Below, in pieces: positions 28,859-40,684 of a stretch of 64,000 nt of DNA; positions within the stretch are counted from its first letter, which is position 1; each line of letters begins with the position of its first letter. Location: the NCBI RefSeq assembly GCF_028502605.1, contig NC_079233.1, positions 5,456,001-5,520,000 on the forward strand, read 5' to 3'. The notes beneath the pieces are model-generated. The model was given only the letters and a program-made list of their open reading frames with translations, had not been told where the DNA came from and did not search any database. The stretch is from Trichoderma breve (taxonomy: Eukaryota; Ascomycota; Sordariomycetes; Hypocreales; Hypocreaceae). The position numbers and the translations under genes are program-made.

Positions 28859-31800
28859 TATGAAGCTCTACACATCGCAGCTGATGGGAGAATTTCTTTG
28901 TGCAAACAACACGCGTATACATGAAAAGAATTTCAGAGATAATTTACCCGACTCGAATTTTTACTTTATAACTACCTAACTACATGCCATTGAGTTCCAT
29001 ACTTCTCAAATCGCCGATTGACTCTGGATGACGGCATGGCGAATGAAGATGGACATGGCTGGGCATTTATCACTACTACGTCATCCGCCTCTAAAGACTG
29101 ACCACTCCCCACATTGTCGCACAGCGCAGACCGGGAACTGCTCAATGCAATTACGTTTGTCCTGCTGCTCAGTGGCTAATGCCGAGACAACTAAAAAGAG
29201 ACAGCAAACTACGATTGGCTTTCCATTGACGTTGAATTTACGGGGGAACGTCATTCATTCATGCGACACTTGTTGGCCAAACTGCCGCCCGCAATGAGAT
29301 GCTCAATGCTGTCAGGATCCTCCACGCAGAGTAGCAGTGAATACGAAGCCACGGCTATCACCTACACGCATCCAGTAGTAGGTATGCAGGAAGAGCCAAA
29401 AATAAAATGAAAAAAGTACCGCTTGAACTGGACTCGCTTCCCCCTTCAAAATTTTGCACGTTCCATCGGTTACGTCTGGCAGCTTTGCTGATCATCCTTG
29501 TCGTCGCAAACGGAGACCCTTTAAGCCGAAGCCGCCCTGAAGCTGCCCTGATGATCCTCGAGTCGACAGGCATTGCTCTACTAAGGTAACAGTATTGTGG
29601 ACCGGCTGCGCATCGAGGGTGACCAAGTCGTGTCCAGTGTCTGGTCCGCGTCTGGTGTACTAGGCGACGAGCATCTCGGGGCGTGTTTTGCGTTGTGCCG
29701 CACGAAGTTTTGACGCTTCCTCCTCGTCCTTCTCTTACGCGCTATAACCTGTACATTGTACTTCGTATTCGGTTTGTCATCGTGAGCAGGGCGGCGAGAG
29801 TAGCATTGGTCGATCGATATGTCTGGGAAAGCAAGTCAGAGTGGCCAAAAGTCGTAAAACAGGATAACGGAACGAATTTAAGCATGCGAATGGAAGCGTT
29901 TTATAGCCAAACTGCTGGATCCCGCCACGTGCGACTCTTGGGGAGCTTTGCAAAAAAATCGTACGATTCTTTCATCATAGCATGAATGTTTCCCGTCAAA
30001 ATCTCGATACTACGTCTGCCAATGCAAACAGCCGCCTCGCCAATGCCGGTTCATTTGCAAGGGACCAACAGACCAACATGAAGACCTCACGCCGGGATGG
30101 GAGGGGCCGCAGGAGCTGCGCTAAAATCAAGGGACAAGCCCAAACCTCCGTGCGCAAAAGGTGCAGGGCGTCCATCTATCACGAGCGCTAACGTTTTAAG
30201 TTGCTAATACTACTCGTTTCAGTTGAGAGTAGCTAATCTTTGTAAACACCGCCTTCTTCAATGCTTCAGGAGGTAAACAGCAAGGAGAGACACAACCAGA
30301 ACTCGGCTAGAAGCCATGGATCATCTGCATTTGAACAAGATGTATAATCTTAAATGGAAGCGTTAAATCTCTGCATGTACCTTTCCAGCTAACACGGGGA
30401 AAGGAGGGATGGATATCAGGAGTAGCCTAACCTGTGACACACCAGATTGCCGGTGGCGATGGACCAATGCTTTCCAAATTAAATCTTGATACAGAGCTTG
30501 ATTATGGTAATTACTAAGGTAAAGAGCACGGACAGATTAATCCATAGCCTACTTGCTGGTAGGTGTCATGACCAATCATCATCGATTTAATTAATATATC
30601 GACAATGCAGGCAAAGGTTGTCTAAGATTGGAACTCGAGTGTCAGCTAAGTCAAGCTTACTCCAGACAACTGCCCAGGTCTTGGCGACAATGCTATCGAC
30701 TGACGGAGATGCACTTCCGTTACAGCATCACAAAATGGTTCGATTTGACATCCCAAATCACCCGTTCAGCAACTGATATCACCAGATATGCTGTTTTAAG
30801 TCGCCCAGAAGAGCAAATTCCACGATTCAATAGAGGCATCCCAACCCGCCTCGTGGCCAGGCAAAGGCGTCCACACCAGACAGGGGTCCGCGTGCCCTAG
30901 CAGTTCCATCACCGTGCAGCTAGCTCAGGGGATACAAATCTAGCCTCTTGTTGGCCAGCCATCTGGTGTTTTAAGCGCCGAGCCTCAGGGCCGTTGCCGC
31001 ATCAGGACTGGCATCGCGCCTTGCTACTCCCTGACTAACTCGGTCAGACCAGTCAGAGCCCATCGTGAGAATGCAAGTGCATAGAAGGCCGGCGGCTTTG
31101 GATGTGATGGATATCAATGTTCCTATTTATGGGTGCAAAAGAGCAGATTCTGAGCAGCACAAAGCAGCGGAGAAGCGGGGGAACGGCATTGGAGCCCTGC
31201 AGGTGACTTCATCGAATCCATCCAGGCACAAAGTGAAGAGCGCCTGTACCACTTACTGTACTTGTACCACGTCTTATCCAAATCTTCCACTTTCCTGCTT
31301 CTGCTTCTGCGGCATCTGCAAACCTCCAACTCCGCATCTGCACTTGCACTTGTATTTGCATTTTGCACAGACAATCCTGTTGAAACATTACAGCTCGGAG
31401 CATCGTCAAAGTGCAGACAAGCTTGAGCTGCTTGACCAGACTCTCAAACGCACACGCCCCTGTGCCACTCCCCAAAGGTCCCCAAAGGCCCCCTGAGCCA
31501 GCGCTCGAAACGCCGCTACAGCTGCCCCTCGGCCCTGCTCTCACACTCGCCGTCGCACAATCCGCTCCACGAGAGTCTCACTTTCTGCACCGTGATCTTC
31601 GCTGGGTTTACAGTTTACAGTTCAACCAGGCCCTAAACTGCAATCGCAGCTCTCAAAAGAGCTCGTCGCAGAGGGAATAGCCTGGCGTCTGCTGCAGCGG
31701 CCGATGCTACCGGCCCGCGAGCCCTCACCGTGTCATTTGGCGAATCGCTTCGCAGCTGCAGGGGTCTGGAGTTTCATGCTACAAGGAACCTCAACATCCG

Positions 31801-32339
31801 AAGTCAAAGGAAGACGGAGCCACCATTTCGGATCCATCCCCGACTTCTCCAGCCTGTCCGTGTTTCACGCCGATTAGGTCGACCAGGAGCCCTCTTTTAT
31901 CACTCGGCGACTCCCATATTCTTGGCTTCTTCTTTTCCTTCTTCCCTCAGCTGTCGTTAGGCGGGCCAAAAGAGCAGCCATCTTTTTCTTTCTCTTCTAC
32001 GGACGTCCCTCTGGGCCTTTCCTTTCTATCCACTGCTGGCTCAGGTCACTCTTTACACTCTTTATTCAACCTTCGTTTTCCAGCGTCTCCGATTTTTGAC
32101 TAGTATTTTTTGTATTCTGCCTTGAACGACCTACTTGGGGCGGATCCAAAGTCGACTTGGGAATCGGTGTCTATTTTGGAAAGTCGAGGAGGGTATTATC
32201 GCTGTTTAGAGTCGGGGAGCCGCTTGCATTGGGTAACCCAAGGGCATCCTATTATAATATTTCAGCATTGTCGCGGGCCGACATTTTAATTTCAAAGGGC
32301 TTCAACTGTTAGGAGGAGACTCGAAACCAATCATCCAAG
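28859..32339. promoter_or_regulatory. Long divergent intergenic region upstream of noxA
   Basis: About 3.5 kb without a supportable gene. Short frames (for example 29407-29589 and 30628-30900 on the plus strand) lack domains and splice partners. The last kilobase before noxA is pyrimidine-rich (31900-32110) and looks like a long leader or promoter. The stretch 29650-30650 is AT-rich. A regulatory role is inferred from its position only. Confidence 0.4.
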
Positions 32340-34139
32340 ATGGCTGGCCAACTCACATATGGCGAACTCATTCGCAAGCAGTTCACCATTCAAAAGTTCT
32401 TCTATCACATTCTCTTTTGGGGATTTCATTTCGGCATTTTCGCATATGGATGGTGAGCTTCGCCACTGAAATGACTTCTGGTTATCCTCGAAGCAGCTAA
32501 CATTATTCCAGGTATAAACAAGCCGCCGATCCAAGGCTGGCAGGTCTTAACACGCTGAAATACTCTGTGTGGATTTCTCGAGGTGCTGGTCTGGTGCTCA
32601 GCGTCGACTGCATGCTCATCCTGCTCCCCGTCTGCCGAACCATTATGCGATGGATCCGACCCAAGATCCGCTTCCTCCCCCTTGATGAGAATCTGTGGAT
32701 GCATCGCCAGATTGCCTACTCTCTGCTATTCTTCAGCATCTGCCACACGTCAGCCCACTACGTCAACTTCTACAATGTCGAGAAGAGGCAGATTCGTCCC
32801 GTTACCGCTCTACAGATTCACTACGCTCAGCCTGGTGGTATTACCGGTCACGTCATGCTCCTTTGCATGCTGCTCATGTATACTACCGCCCATGCTCGTA
32901 TCCGTCAGCAGTCTTTCGAGACTTTCTGGTACACACACCACCTGTTCATCCCCTTCTTCCTGGCTCTCTACACCCACACTGTCGGCTGCTTCGTTCGTGA
33001 TACCGCTAATGGATTTTCTCCATTTGACGGTGAGCAATACTGGTCGCACTGCATCGGTTATCTCGGATGGCGATGGGAGCTCTTCACTGGTGGCTTCTAC
33101 CTGATTGAGCGTCTGTATCGCGAGGTTCGTGCCCGTCGTGAGACCAAGATTACTCGTGTCATCCGACACCCGTATGACGTCGTCGAAATTCAGTTCAACA
33201 AGCCTTCCTTCAAGTACAAGGCCGGCCAGTGGTTGTTCCTTCAAGTGCCATCCATTTCAAAGTACCAGTGGCACCCCTTTACCATTACCTCGTGCCCGTT
33301 CGATCCCTATGTCTCCGTCCACGTTCGCCAGGTCGGTGACTTCACTAGCCAGCTGGGAGACGCCCTTGGTGCCGGTGCCGCTCAAGCCAAGTTCTACGAC
33401 GGTGTCGACCCCATGGGTATGTACGAAGTCGCTTTGCAAAACGGTCAGCAGATGCCTGCTCTGCGTATTGACGGCCCCTACGGAGCTCCGGCCGAAGATG
33501 TCTTTGAGAACGAAATTGCTGTCCTCATCGGAACTGGTATTGGTGTCACTCCTTGGGCTTCTATCCTGAAGAACATCTGGCATCTCCGAAACTCCCCCAA
33601 CCCCCCCACTCGTCTTCGTCGTGTTGAGTTCATCTGGGTCTGCAAGGACACCGGCTCTTTTGAATGGTTCCAGACACTGCTGTCCTCTCTCGAGGAGCAG
33701 TCCAACGAAGCTGCTCGCGTCCCTGGAAGCTCTGGTGTTGAATTCCTCAAGATCCACACCTACCTTACCCAGAGACTTGACATGGACACCGCCCAGAACA
33801 TCGTGTTGAACAGTGTCGGTGCCGAGATGGATCCCCTCACTGAGCTCAAGTCACGGACTCAGTTTGGTCGACCCAACTTTGCTCGCCTCTTCAGAACTAT
33901 GCGTGATGGTATTCTCGACAGGACCTATCTTGGCGGTCTCGAGGGTAGCATGAAGACGACGGTCGGTGTTTACTTCTGCGGTCCTTCTGTTGCAGGTATG
34001 TACTAATATTCCTATCATATATCCCTTTATGTCTATTCTAAGCTAACATGTCATCTCTCTAGCTCGTGATATCAAGACTGCCTGCAAGGCTGCCACGGCT
34101 CGCGAAGTCGAGTTCCGCTTCTGGAAAGAGCACTTTTAA
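32340..34139 (+). CDS. noxA: NADPH oxidase, gp91phox type (fungal NoxA/Nox1 class)
   Basis: Exons 32340-32452, 32512-33995 and 34063-34139 give 557 residues. The two introns (59 and 67 nt) have GTGAGC/GTATGT donors and clear CTAAC branch sites. Six membrane helices carry paired haem-binding His residues (WMHRQIAYSLLFF...HTSAH and FWYTHHLFIPFF...YTHT). The FAD site is HPFTITSCPFDPYVSVHVR. NADPH-binding parts are GTGIGVTPWASIL, WVCKDTGSFEWF and YFCGPS. The protein ends in FRFWKEHF. Family role: it transfers electrons from NADPH to oxygen at a membrane, making superoxide for polarity, fruiting-body and hyphal-fusion signalling, and works with NoxR and Rac. NoxA rather than NoxB is chosen because the length (about 550) lacks the N-terminal extension of NoxB and there are no EF-hands as in NoxC. 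The oxidase call is certain; the class is less so. Confidence 0.93.
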
Positions 34140-34785
34140 TCTACAAAGCCTAAAATTTCCCCAATATCTGTATACCAGACAATACCAATTTCTTTTTTCT
34201 TTCCTCCGTTTCATATATTACAAATGATTGATATCAAATATGATGGTATGTGTGGATCTCGTAGGAGTTTTGAGTCTATGGAAGCGCAAATGGCAATTTT
34301 CAGTCTAGCAAGTAGTTGGAGAGTAGCAGCATCATGGGTGGCTAAAAGCCAGTTGAAGATTTATTGAAATAAAGACGTGTTCTCATGACCATTGTCTTTA
34401 AAAGCCTAACGGTCGGCTTTATCCCTCTTGACATTCTATTTTTATGCCAACGATGATTTGTGCACGACCCCTTTGATTGACACGCTTTGAACAGGCCCCA
34501 GCCAGATGAAAGAGGCGTGCATACTTGGCCGTGAATTGAACGCATCTCTGAACGGTTCGATTGAACGCGTCGACCAGTGAAAGACGCTGTCTCTGAGAAG
34601 CTGCCGGCAGACCCTAGATAGAGCGGCATAAGAAGATGCAGGACGTCTGACCGCTAGTCTGCATGTCACCGAACATCACAATCCTACGAATGTATAAGAG
34701 CAGAGGCCTGCATCTACTCATTTTGTCTCTTTTTTCAATTGTCGTAAAAATCTGAATTCGAGCTGCATTTAATTCACATTTCACA
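34140..34785. other. Intergenic: noxA 3' flank and upstream region of the next gene
   Basis: About 650 bases, AT-rich after the noxA stop. No coding support and no repeats were noticed. Confidence 0.4.
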
Positions 34786-36101
34786 ATGCCGATCGGCCAT
34801 AGTACCAGACGCAGCAGCAGACTATCCGCAAGAATGCCTCGCCAACTCAAAACCCTCCAGCCAAGCCAGCGCAAGCTCCCCTTCTCCGAGCTTCAGGGAG
34901 ACATACCCGATGAAGGCCACCAAGAAGCATTCGAACTGCTTTATTCCGAAATCAATAACTTCCTCAAGGATGGAATCTGCAAAAAGGCAGCCAGCTCGAA
35001 GAAATCGCTTTGGAAGCTGAAGCATCCCAGGGAATTTCTGAGTTTTGCTCGCATGGTTGCTCGGCCTGGCGCTGATGGGGAGTGGGAGAAGTTGCTCAGG
35101 TCTCGGCCTTATCGATGTGCCCTTTTGTCGGGCGTGATGATGATGATGCTGGAGAAGCATGTGTTTTCTGATCTCTTGTTTGGTGCTGGACCGGAGCATG
35201 CGGAACTGCTGAGGATGGAGGACAGTTCTATGATCAACGTTGAAGGTATGACTCTGTTTGAACTATCATTTAGGACGCGATTTTAGCTAACACAGACGTG
35301 CAATCTATAGGTTTCCGACGTACAGCCCTTCGGGCCGACACTAATCGCGTGTATCTTGAAGCAACGGGTGGTGTTCCGCCTTTATTCTGGAAACGCGTAG
35401 ACAAAATCACCGCCCAAATCGTAACATTGCTCTCTCCCCTCTCTACCGCTCTTGGAGAAGACGCGCCGTCTGCATCATCGTATCAGGCTTTACATGACAT
35501 TGTTGCACTTGCTGGGTGGCTTAATCTCGCTATCCGACTGTCTCCCAAGATTACCGTTTTCGAATGGGTCCAGCCCGGCGAGACATATCAACACAGCCAT
35601 CTCTGCGTTGGAGAATACAAGACGCCTTCCTCAGCGAGTTATGAAAAATTTCATGGTATTCGAAGCCGCACACGCGTCATGATCTCGACCGCACCGAAAA
35701 TCACGAGACACGCGCACGCGGTCAAGGGGTATTTCACTGGCACAGCGACATATGAGGTCATGCAGCCACATGTCGTCACATACATCGGAGGTTACACCGA
35801 CTGGGATGATAAACTTGAAGTTCCGCTGCAAAATCATATCAGCAGCAGGTTCCCCTTTTCCTCGATTGGACTCTTATCTCTGGTGATTAACGCCGTGCGG
35901 CTCGTGGCGCTCCTTTCTCTCGTCGGCGTTTTGGGGCTGATGGTGTTTGGTGCCGGGGTCAGTCTTCCTGGTCGTGAGCTGATGCTATTGCCGATCCGAC
36001 TGTCGTTTCGAAGTCTGAAGTGGTGGTTCAATATGATTCTTCGACATAGTGAGGTGAACACTCAGTTTAAAGTTGTGAATACTAGTTGGTCGTGGACGTA
36101 G
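34786..36101 (+). CDS. Hypothetical protein with one C-terminal membrane segment
   Basis: Exon 1 is 34786-35245. A 65-nt intron (GTATGA donor, TAGCTAACAC branch site, CTATAG acceptor) spans 35246-35310, and exon 2 is 35311-36101. The product is 416 residues. The N-terminus is basic and Ser-rich (STRRSSRLSARMPRQLK). The middle is a folded-looking region with many aromatic residues. A hydrophobic stretch near residues 355-385 (LVINAVRLVALLSLVGVLGL) probably spans a membrane, leaving a short basic C-terminal tail. No family was recognised. It may belong to the clade-restricted fungal proteins often found beside STAND genes, as here, but that is context only. Confidence 0.65.
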
Positions 36102-36555
36102 AGTCCTTTATTTGGAAACATGTTTTGAATTGGCGAAAATGGAAACTGGATAAGGACGAAGAGGATGTTATAGACTGGATATTTCGTTTTAATACCCTAT
36201 TGAGAGTGCGAAGGTGGGCAATAATGTCAATTAGGAGTTTAGGAGTTTAGAAGTTTGTAAAGTACAAGTTAGAGAGATTTAAACACCTACGTAACCAATT
36301 TTGTCAATAGGTATTTACTACTCTAAATATATTTATTTAGTATTTGTTTTATTTACAACACGAGATGCTGGATAATACAATTGGTGTGTTGAATACCTAG
36401 TACCTGTAAGCATCCACGCGCTATTATCCTGCATGCATATGCTCATCAGGCACTGATTGGGCAGGTCAGCTCCAGTTCCTGCTAAAACCACAACATTAAA
36501 TACCTGCACATGTCCACTCCGAGTTACGTCACTCCTCGAGACTCCTTTAGCAAAG
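36102..36555. other. AT-rich spacer before the NACHT gene
   Basis: About 450 bases, mostly A/T from 36200 to 36420, with no coding support. The frame that continues upstream of the NACHT ATG (from 36457) is probably leader sequence. Confidence 0.4.
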
Positions 36556-39500
36556 ATGCCAATTTTCTCAAGGCTCAGGGATCGTATATCGAAGAGAGAC
36601 AGTGACGTCCCCTCTGCTCCTGTACCGGTACCCGCAGACAAGGATCCAAATCCAGCCCTACCCCATGCCACGGCCGCGTCTACGGCCGATAACTTGTCAG
36701 GTGAAGGCAATGAGCTCTGGGCTCAGGCTTATACGCTGGCCAAGGAGCGCGATAAACAGCTTATAGATGATTATGAGAGGCATATAGCTTCCTTAGAAGG
36801 TGTCTCTGTCGACGGCAAGAGCTTTTCGGCTCCGCACGATGTCAAAGTTCATGTAAACCAGCTGCTAGAACTACGGCAGAGGAAGGAAATACAGGTCTCA
36901 ATCATGGGGCACGATATTACGATGCGAGAACAGATTGAGAAGTTGGCAAAGTTCCTGCTCTGGTCCGATGCCATTGTTAAGTCGGCAGTAAGCGCTCAGC
37001 CGTATGCTGCTTTAGCATGGTCTGGTGTTTCACTGTTTCTTCCAGTAAATAAACAGTCCCTCGCAATGGATCATGGTACACTTGACTTACAGTTCTTAGC
37101 TCCTTGTATGCGGTGCGAAGTATAACGAGGGTATGTTAGATGGCTTCAGCTCCATTAGCGACATGCAAATGTTCTGGAAGTCTTATGAGGAGACCTACAT
37201 CGGGCAGCCAGACACGAAATCTTATCAAGCTCTCAAATATCTGTTAGCCCAGCTATACTCTTTCATCATTGAGTACCAAGCTCGCGTCATATGCCATCTA
37301 TCAAAAGCACAGCTCTCTCGTGCTTGGCAGGGTATGATGGGATCCGACGACTGGGACAACGCAATAAAATCAGCCAAGGAGCTGCATGATATGTGCCTCT
37401 GTCTAGTTGACAGAGTACACAAAGATGTCATCCAAACTAAAATGGATAGCCAGCTGCAAGAAATCCAGAGATCACGGATTGTTCAAGAAGAGATGCTTCA
37501 AGTTATAAAAGAAGATAGAGAGGACGAGAAAGAGCGAAAGCTGCTGAGTGATCTTGCCACGACCTCAGGAGACTATGAGAGATACAAGAACATCAATCCA
37601 GAGAGGGTGCCAGGAACGTGTATGTGGTTCTTAACAGATGAAAGATTTCTTACTTGGCGTGACAAAAAGTCGGGAGACCTTCTCTGGGTTTCTGCAGGTC
37701 CTGGATGCGGAAAGTCAGTCTTATCAAGATCCCTAATTGATGAGCGCCACTTGAGTCCAGACACTACCGTTACAATTTCATCCTCAACTATTACTGTATC
37801 TCAAAGCATCATCTGCTATTTCTTTTTTAAAGATGGCGGGGAGGGCAAAATGGATAGCGCTCAAGCTCTATGCGCAATATTACACCAGCTATTCATCCAT
37901 ACGCCTCAGCTCATGGCACATGCGCTTGCAAGTCACAAGAAGTATAGTCAAGATCTCATGCGGAGAACCGATGAGTTATGGCGAATCTTTCTCGACTGTG
38001 TAGATTCGTCACCAGTCCCAATTATCTGCTTGCTCGACGCTTTAGATGAATGTGAAGAGGAGGGTAGGACCAGCTTGACTAAGAAGCTATGCGACTTATA
38101 CCTCAATACCAACTCATCTGCTCCGCCACGGCTAAGGTTTCTCATTACTAGCCGCCCATATGAAACCTTTAAAATGTCATTCGACAGACTGACGGCAAGT
38201 CCTGCTTATTTGCACTTTGATGGCGATGATAAATCTGGTCAGATTGGTCAAGAAATAAATCTTGTCATCGATGTAAGAGTGGATTATATAACCAGCAGCT
38301 TTACCGCCGAAGACCGCAACAAGATCTCTCAGCGTCTTAAAAATATGGAGAGCAGAACCTATCTATGGTTACACTTAACCTTGGAGATTATTGAAAGAAA
38401 TATGAGTGCCTATAGCAGACGATTGGATATGGAGGAGTTCCTGTCTAAGCTACCGTCTACAGTATCTGATGCTTATGAGAAGATTCTGTCCAGAAGTCAA
38501 GATGATAAAAAGGTCGAGGCCCTACTACAGATTGTCCTAGCTGCTGAACGCCCGTTGACTCTCGACGAGGCTAACTATGCCCTTACACTCGCATTGGGAG
38601 ATGAGTTCTCGTCACATGAAAAGCTGCAAGAAAATTTATGGCCACAAGATAGATTCAAGACAACACCAGGAAACTTATGCGGCCTTTTCATTAGCATTCA
38701 TGACTCCAAGTTATATCTCATCCATCAAACGGCTAGAGAATTTCTACTTGATACGAACCCTTCAGGAGCGTGGAGGGGACGGCTAAACTTATCACGGTCA
38801 CATGGGATCTTGGCCAAGGCCTGCATGAGTTACTTGCTCATGCTTGATGCTCAATTCGAAAACACGACTAAATTGAAAGAAAAATATCCTTTTTCCTCTT
38901 ACGCGGCTAACAGCTGGTTTTTACACTTTGAATCACAGGACGCAAGTTCCACGGATATTTCTCGGAAGCTTGCGCGCAGCCTTTGTGATATATCTGCACC
39001 GCAAACAAGAAACTGGTTAGAGGGTTGCGATTCATATGCGTTCGAGGATATCTACTTGCTCTCGGAGAAAAATCTCGATCTCTGGCTTGCGGTTTGCTTC
39101 AATTTAACTTCCGTTGTAAGCGATATGATGACACATGAACATCCCGACGTCAATGCGACAGACGCGCTCGCCCCAGCCATAGAGGAAGGCAATCTTAAAA
39201 TGATAGAAATCCTCCTAAGTACTGGTAGTGGAGTCAGGATTACTAAATACCACATTTACGGGGCGGCAAGAAGAACGCCTGCGATATTCGCATTGCTACT
39301 AGACAAGTGTAACGGCGAGGTCAAGATCGATGAGAGGACTTTGATGAGAGCGATGAGTAATTATCACGACGGGGCAGCCATCTTGGACTTGCTCTTCACT
39401 AAGTGTCCAAACGAAGTCAGCATTACAAAGGAATTGCTTGAATACACAATAAGGTATGGTTCAGCGGAGACTATGTTGTTACTCCTGAATAAAAGAGGCA

Positions 39501-39916
39501 GCCAGGCAGAGATTACGGAAGACATGTTTCTGGCCACGACGAGGGCCCGGAGTGGCACAGAGATGATATCTGCTCTTCTCGATCAGTATGGTCACAAAAT
39601 CACGATCACAGAGTCTTTGATGATAGCCGCGATGCAGAAGGCATCACTTGACTGGCTGGCCGTTCTCTTTAACAAGCGTGGCAACGACATCAAGATGACA
39701 GAGGATATTGTCAAGGCTGCAGCAGGAAATAAACGCCATGCGTCAGATATAATATCTCTGCTCGTCGATAAACGCGGCCACGAATTCAAGATCACAAAAG
39801 AAATATTGGAGACTGCGTCGGCCAACGAGACTTTGAGAGGAGAAGTTAAAGCTCTACTTGAAGATAGGCATCGCCGCGAGATGGGTGTTCCTGAAGACAG
39901 TGCTACGGTTGCATAG
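36556..39916 (+). CDS. STAND/NLR-like protein: NACHT NTPase with ankyrin-like C-terminal repeats
   Basis: Start ATG 36556 (AAG before it; MPIFSRLRDR). Exon 1 is 36556-37044, a 55-nt intron (GTAAAT...TTCTTAG) spans 37045-37099, and exon 2 is 37100-39916. The product is 1101 residues. Without splicing the frame stops just after 37044. The N-terminal 300 residues match the domain that precedes NACHT in fungal NWD proteins (LWAQAYTLAKERDKQLIDDY). Walker A GPGCGKS is at 363-369 and Walker B CLLDALDE near 472-479. SRPYE and the winged-helix-like LIHQTAREFLL follow. The last 240 residues are degenerate repeats of about 33 residues of the form LLLxKxGxxxxITExxLxxA. Family role: such proteins act in heterokaryon incompatibility or innate-type recognition, with repeats as the sensor. 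The target is unknown. It sits in an AT-rich accessory stretch. Confidence 0.87.
39210..39860 (+). repeat. Degenerate ankyrin-like coding repeats of the NACHT protein
   Basis: Six or seven units of about 30-36 codons. Phrases such as EILLSTGSG, ALLLDKCNG, DLLFTKCP, LLLLNKRGS, ALLDQYGH, VLFNKRGN and LLVDKRGH recur, each followed by an I(K/T)ITxx motif. Confidence 0.75.
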
Positions 39917-40684
39917 GAAAAGGGTATAGTTTAAGAACTTTTAGGTAGTATATTGCTTCAACGGAGGCGTGGCGGCGCACAAGCCTTTATGAACAGTAGT
40001 AATAGCTATATTCCTCAGTTTGGATTTGCTTTTTCACCAAAGGTGACAGAACCGCTTTCTCCCCCTCTTAACAACATGAAGTATCTATGCATGAACTTAC
40101 CACTCTTGCTGGTTTAGGTGAGGTGTGCAGTTGCTGAAATGTAATTGAGTACCTATCTATGAATTTTATATTAGCAGATGCTGATACAATTATAACGGTA
40201 CTTTTGCTATATGTGACGCCCTATACGAATATACTCTCAAGTATTTACCTGCCACGCCCTATACGAGCCATGGTCTAATTGCTACGCCCTCTACAAGTAT
40301 AAGCAGAAACTGCTGAGAAGTGGATATCTGTGGGATGGCTGAAGTGCACAAGCGACGGGCTATTAATAATCACCAGATGCCGACCTATATTTCTGACGAG
40401 GCTACACAGTATACATTGCTCTGGTTGCGGACCTCGCTTTTGTTGCGGATATAACTTAGTCACTAGGATGCTTTTACTGCATTAACATTACATCACATAT
40501 GGGACAAACTACAAATATAACTGCATGGACTTAGTCTTGCTCGTCATGCATTGTCTCAATAGAAATCGACACTTCGAGAACAGCTTTAGGCTGAGGAGAA
40601 GCTAGCTACACATTCTAATTTACCTCCAAGCGAAGAAAAGAAGCAAACGCTAGAAAGACACCAAAATATACACACCCAGCGTCC
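39917..40684. other. Intergenic with a short threefold repeat
   Basis: About 770 AT-rich bases. The word ACGCCCTATACGA or a close variant occurs three times between about 40215 and 40305 (ACGCCCTATACGAATATA, CACGCCCTATACGAGCC, TACGCCCTCTACAAGTATA). It may be a degraded mobile-element end or a protein-binding repeat. No gene was seen. Confidence 0.5.

Noticed and set aside
29407..29589. Small secreted-like protein upstream of noxA
   Set aside because: Only 60 codons with a weak hydrophobic stretch and no supporting splice sites or composition signal.
36457..37125. Separate small gene ending before the NACHT gene
   Set aside because: Removing a 55-nt GT-AG intron (37045-37099) joins it in frame to the NACHT protein, and its N-terminal domain belongs with NACHT.
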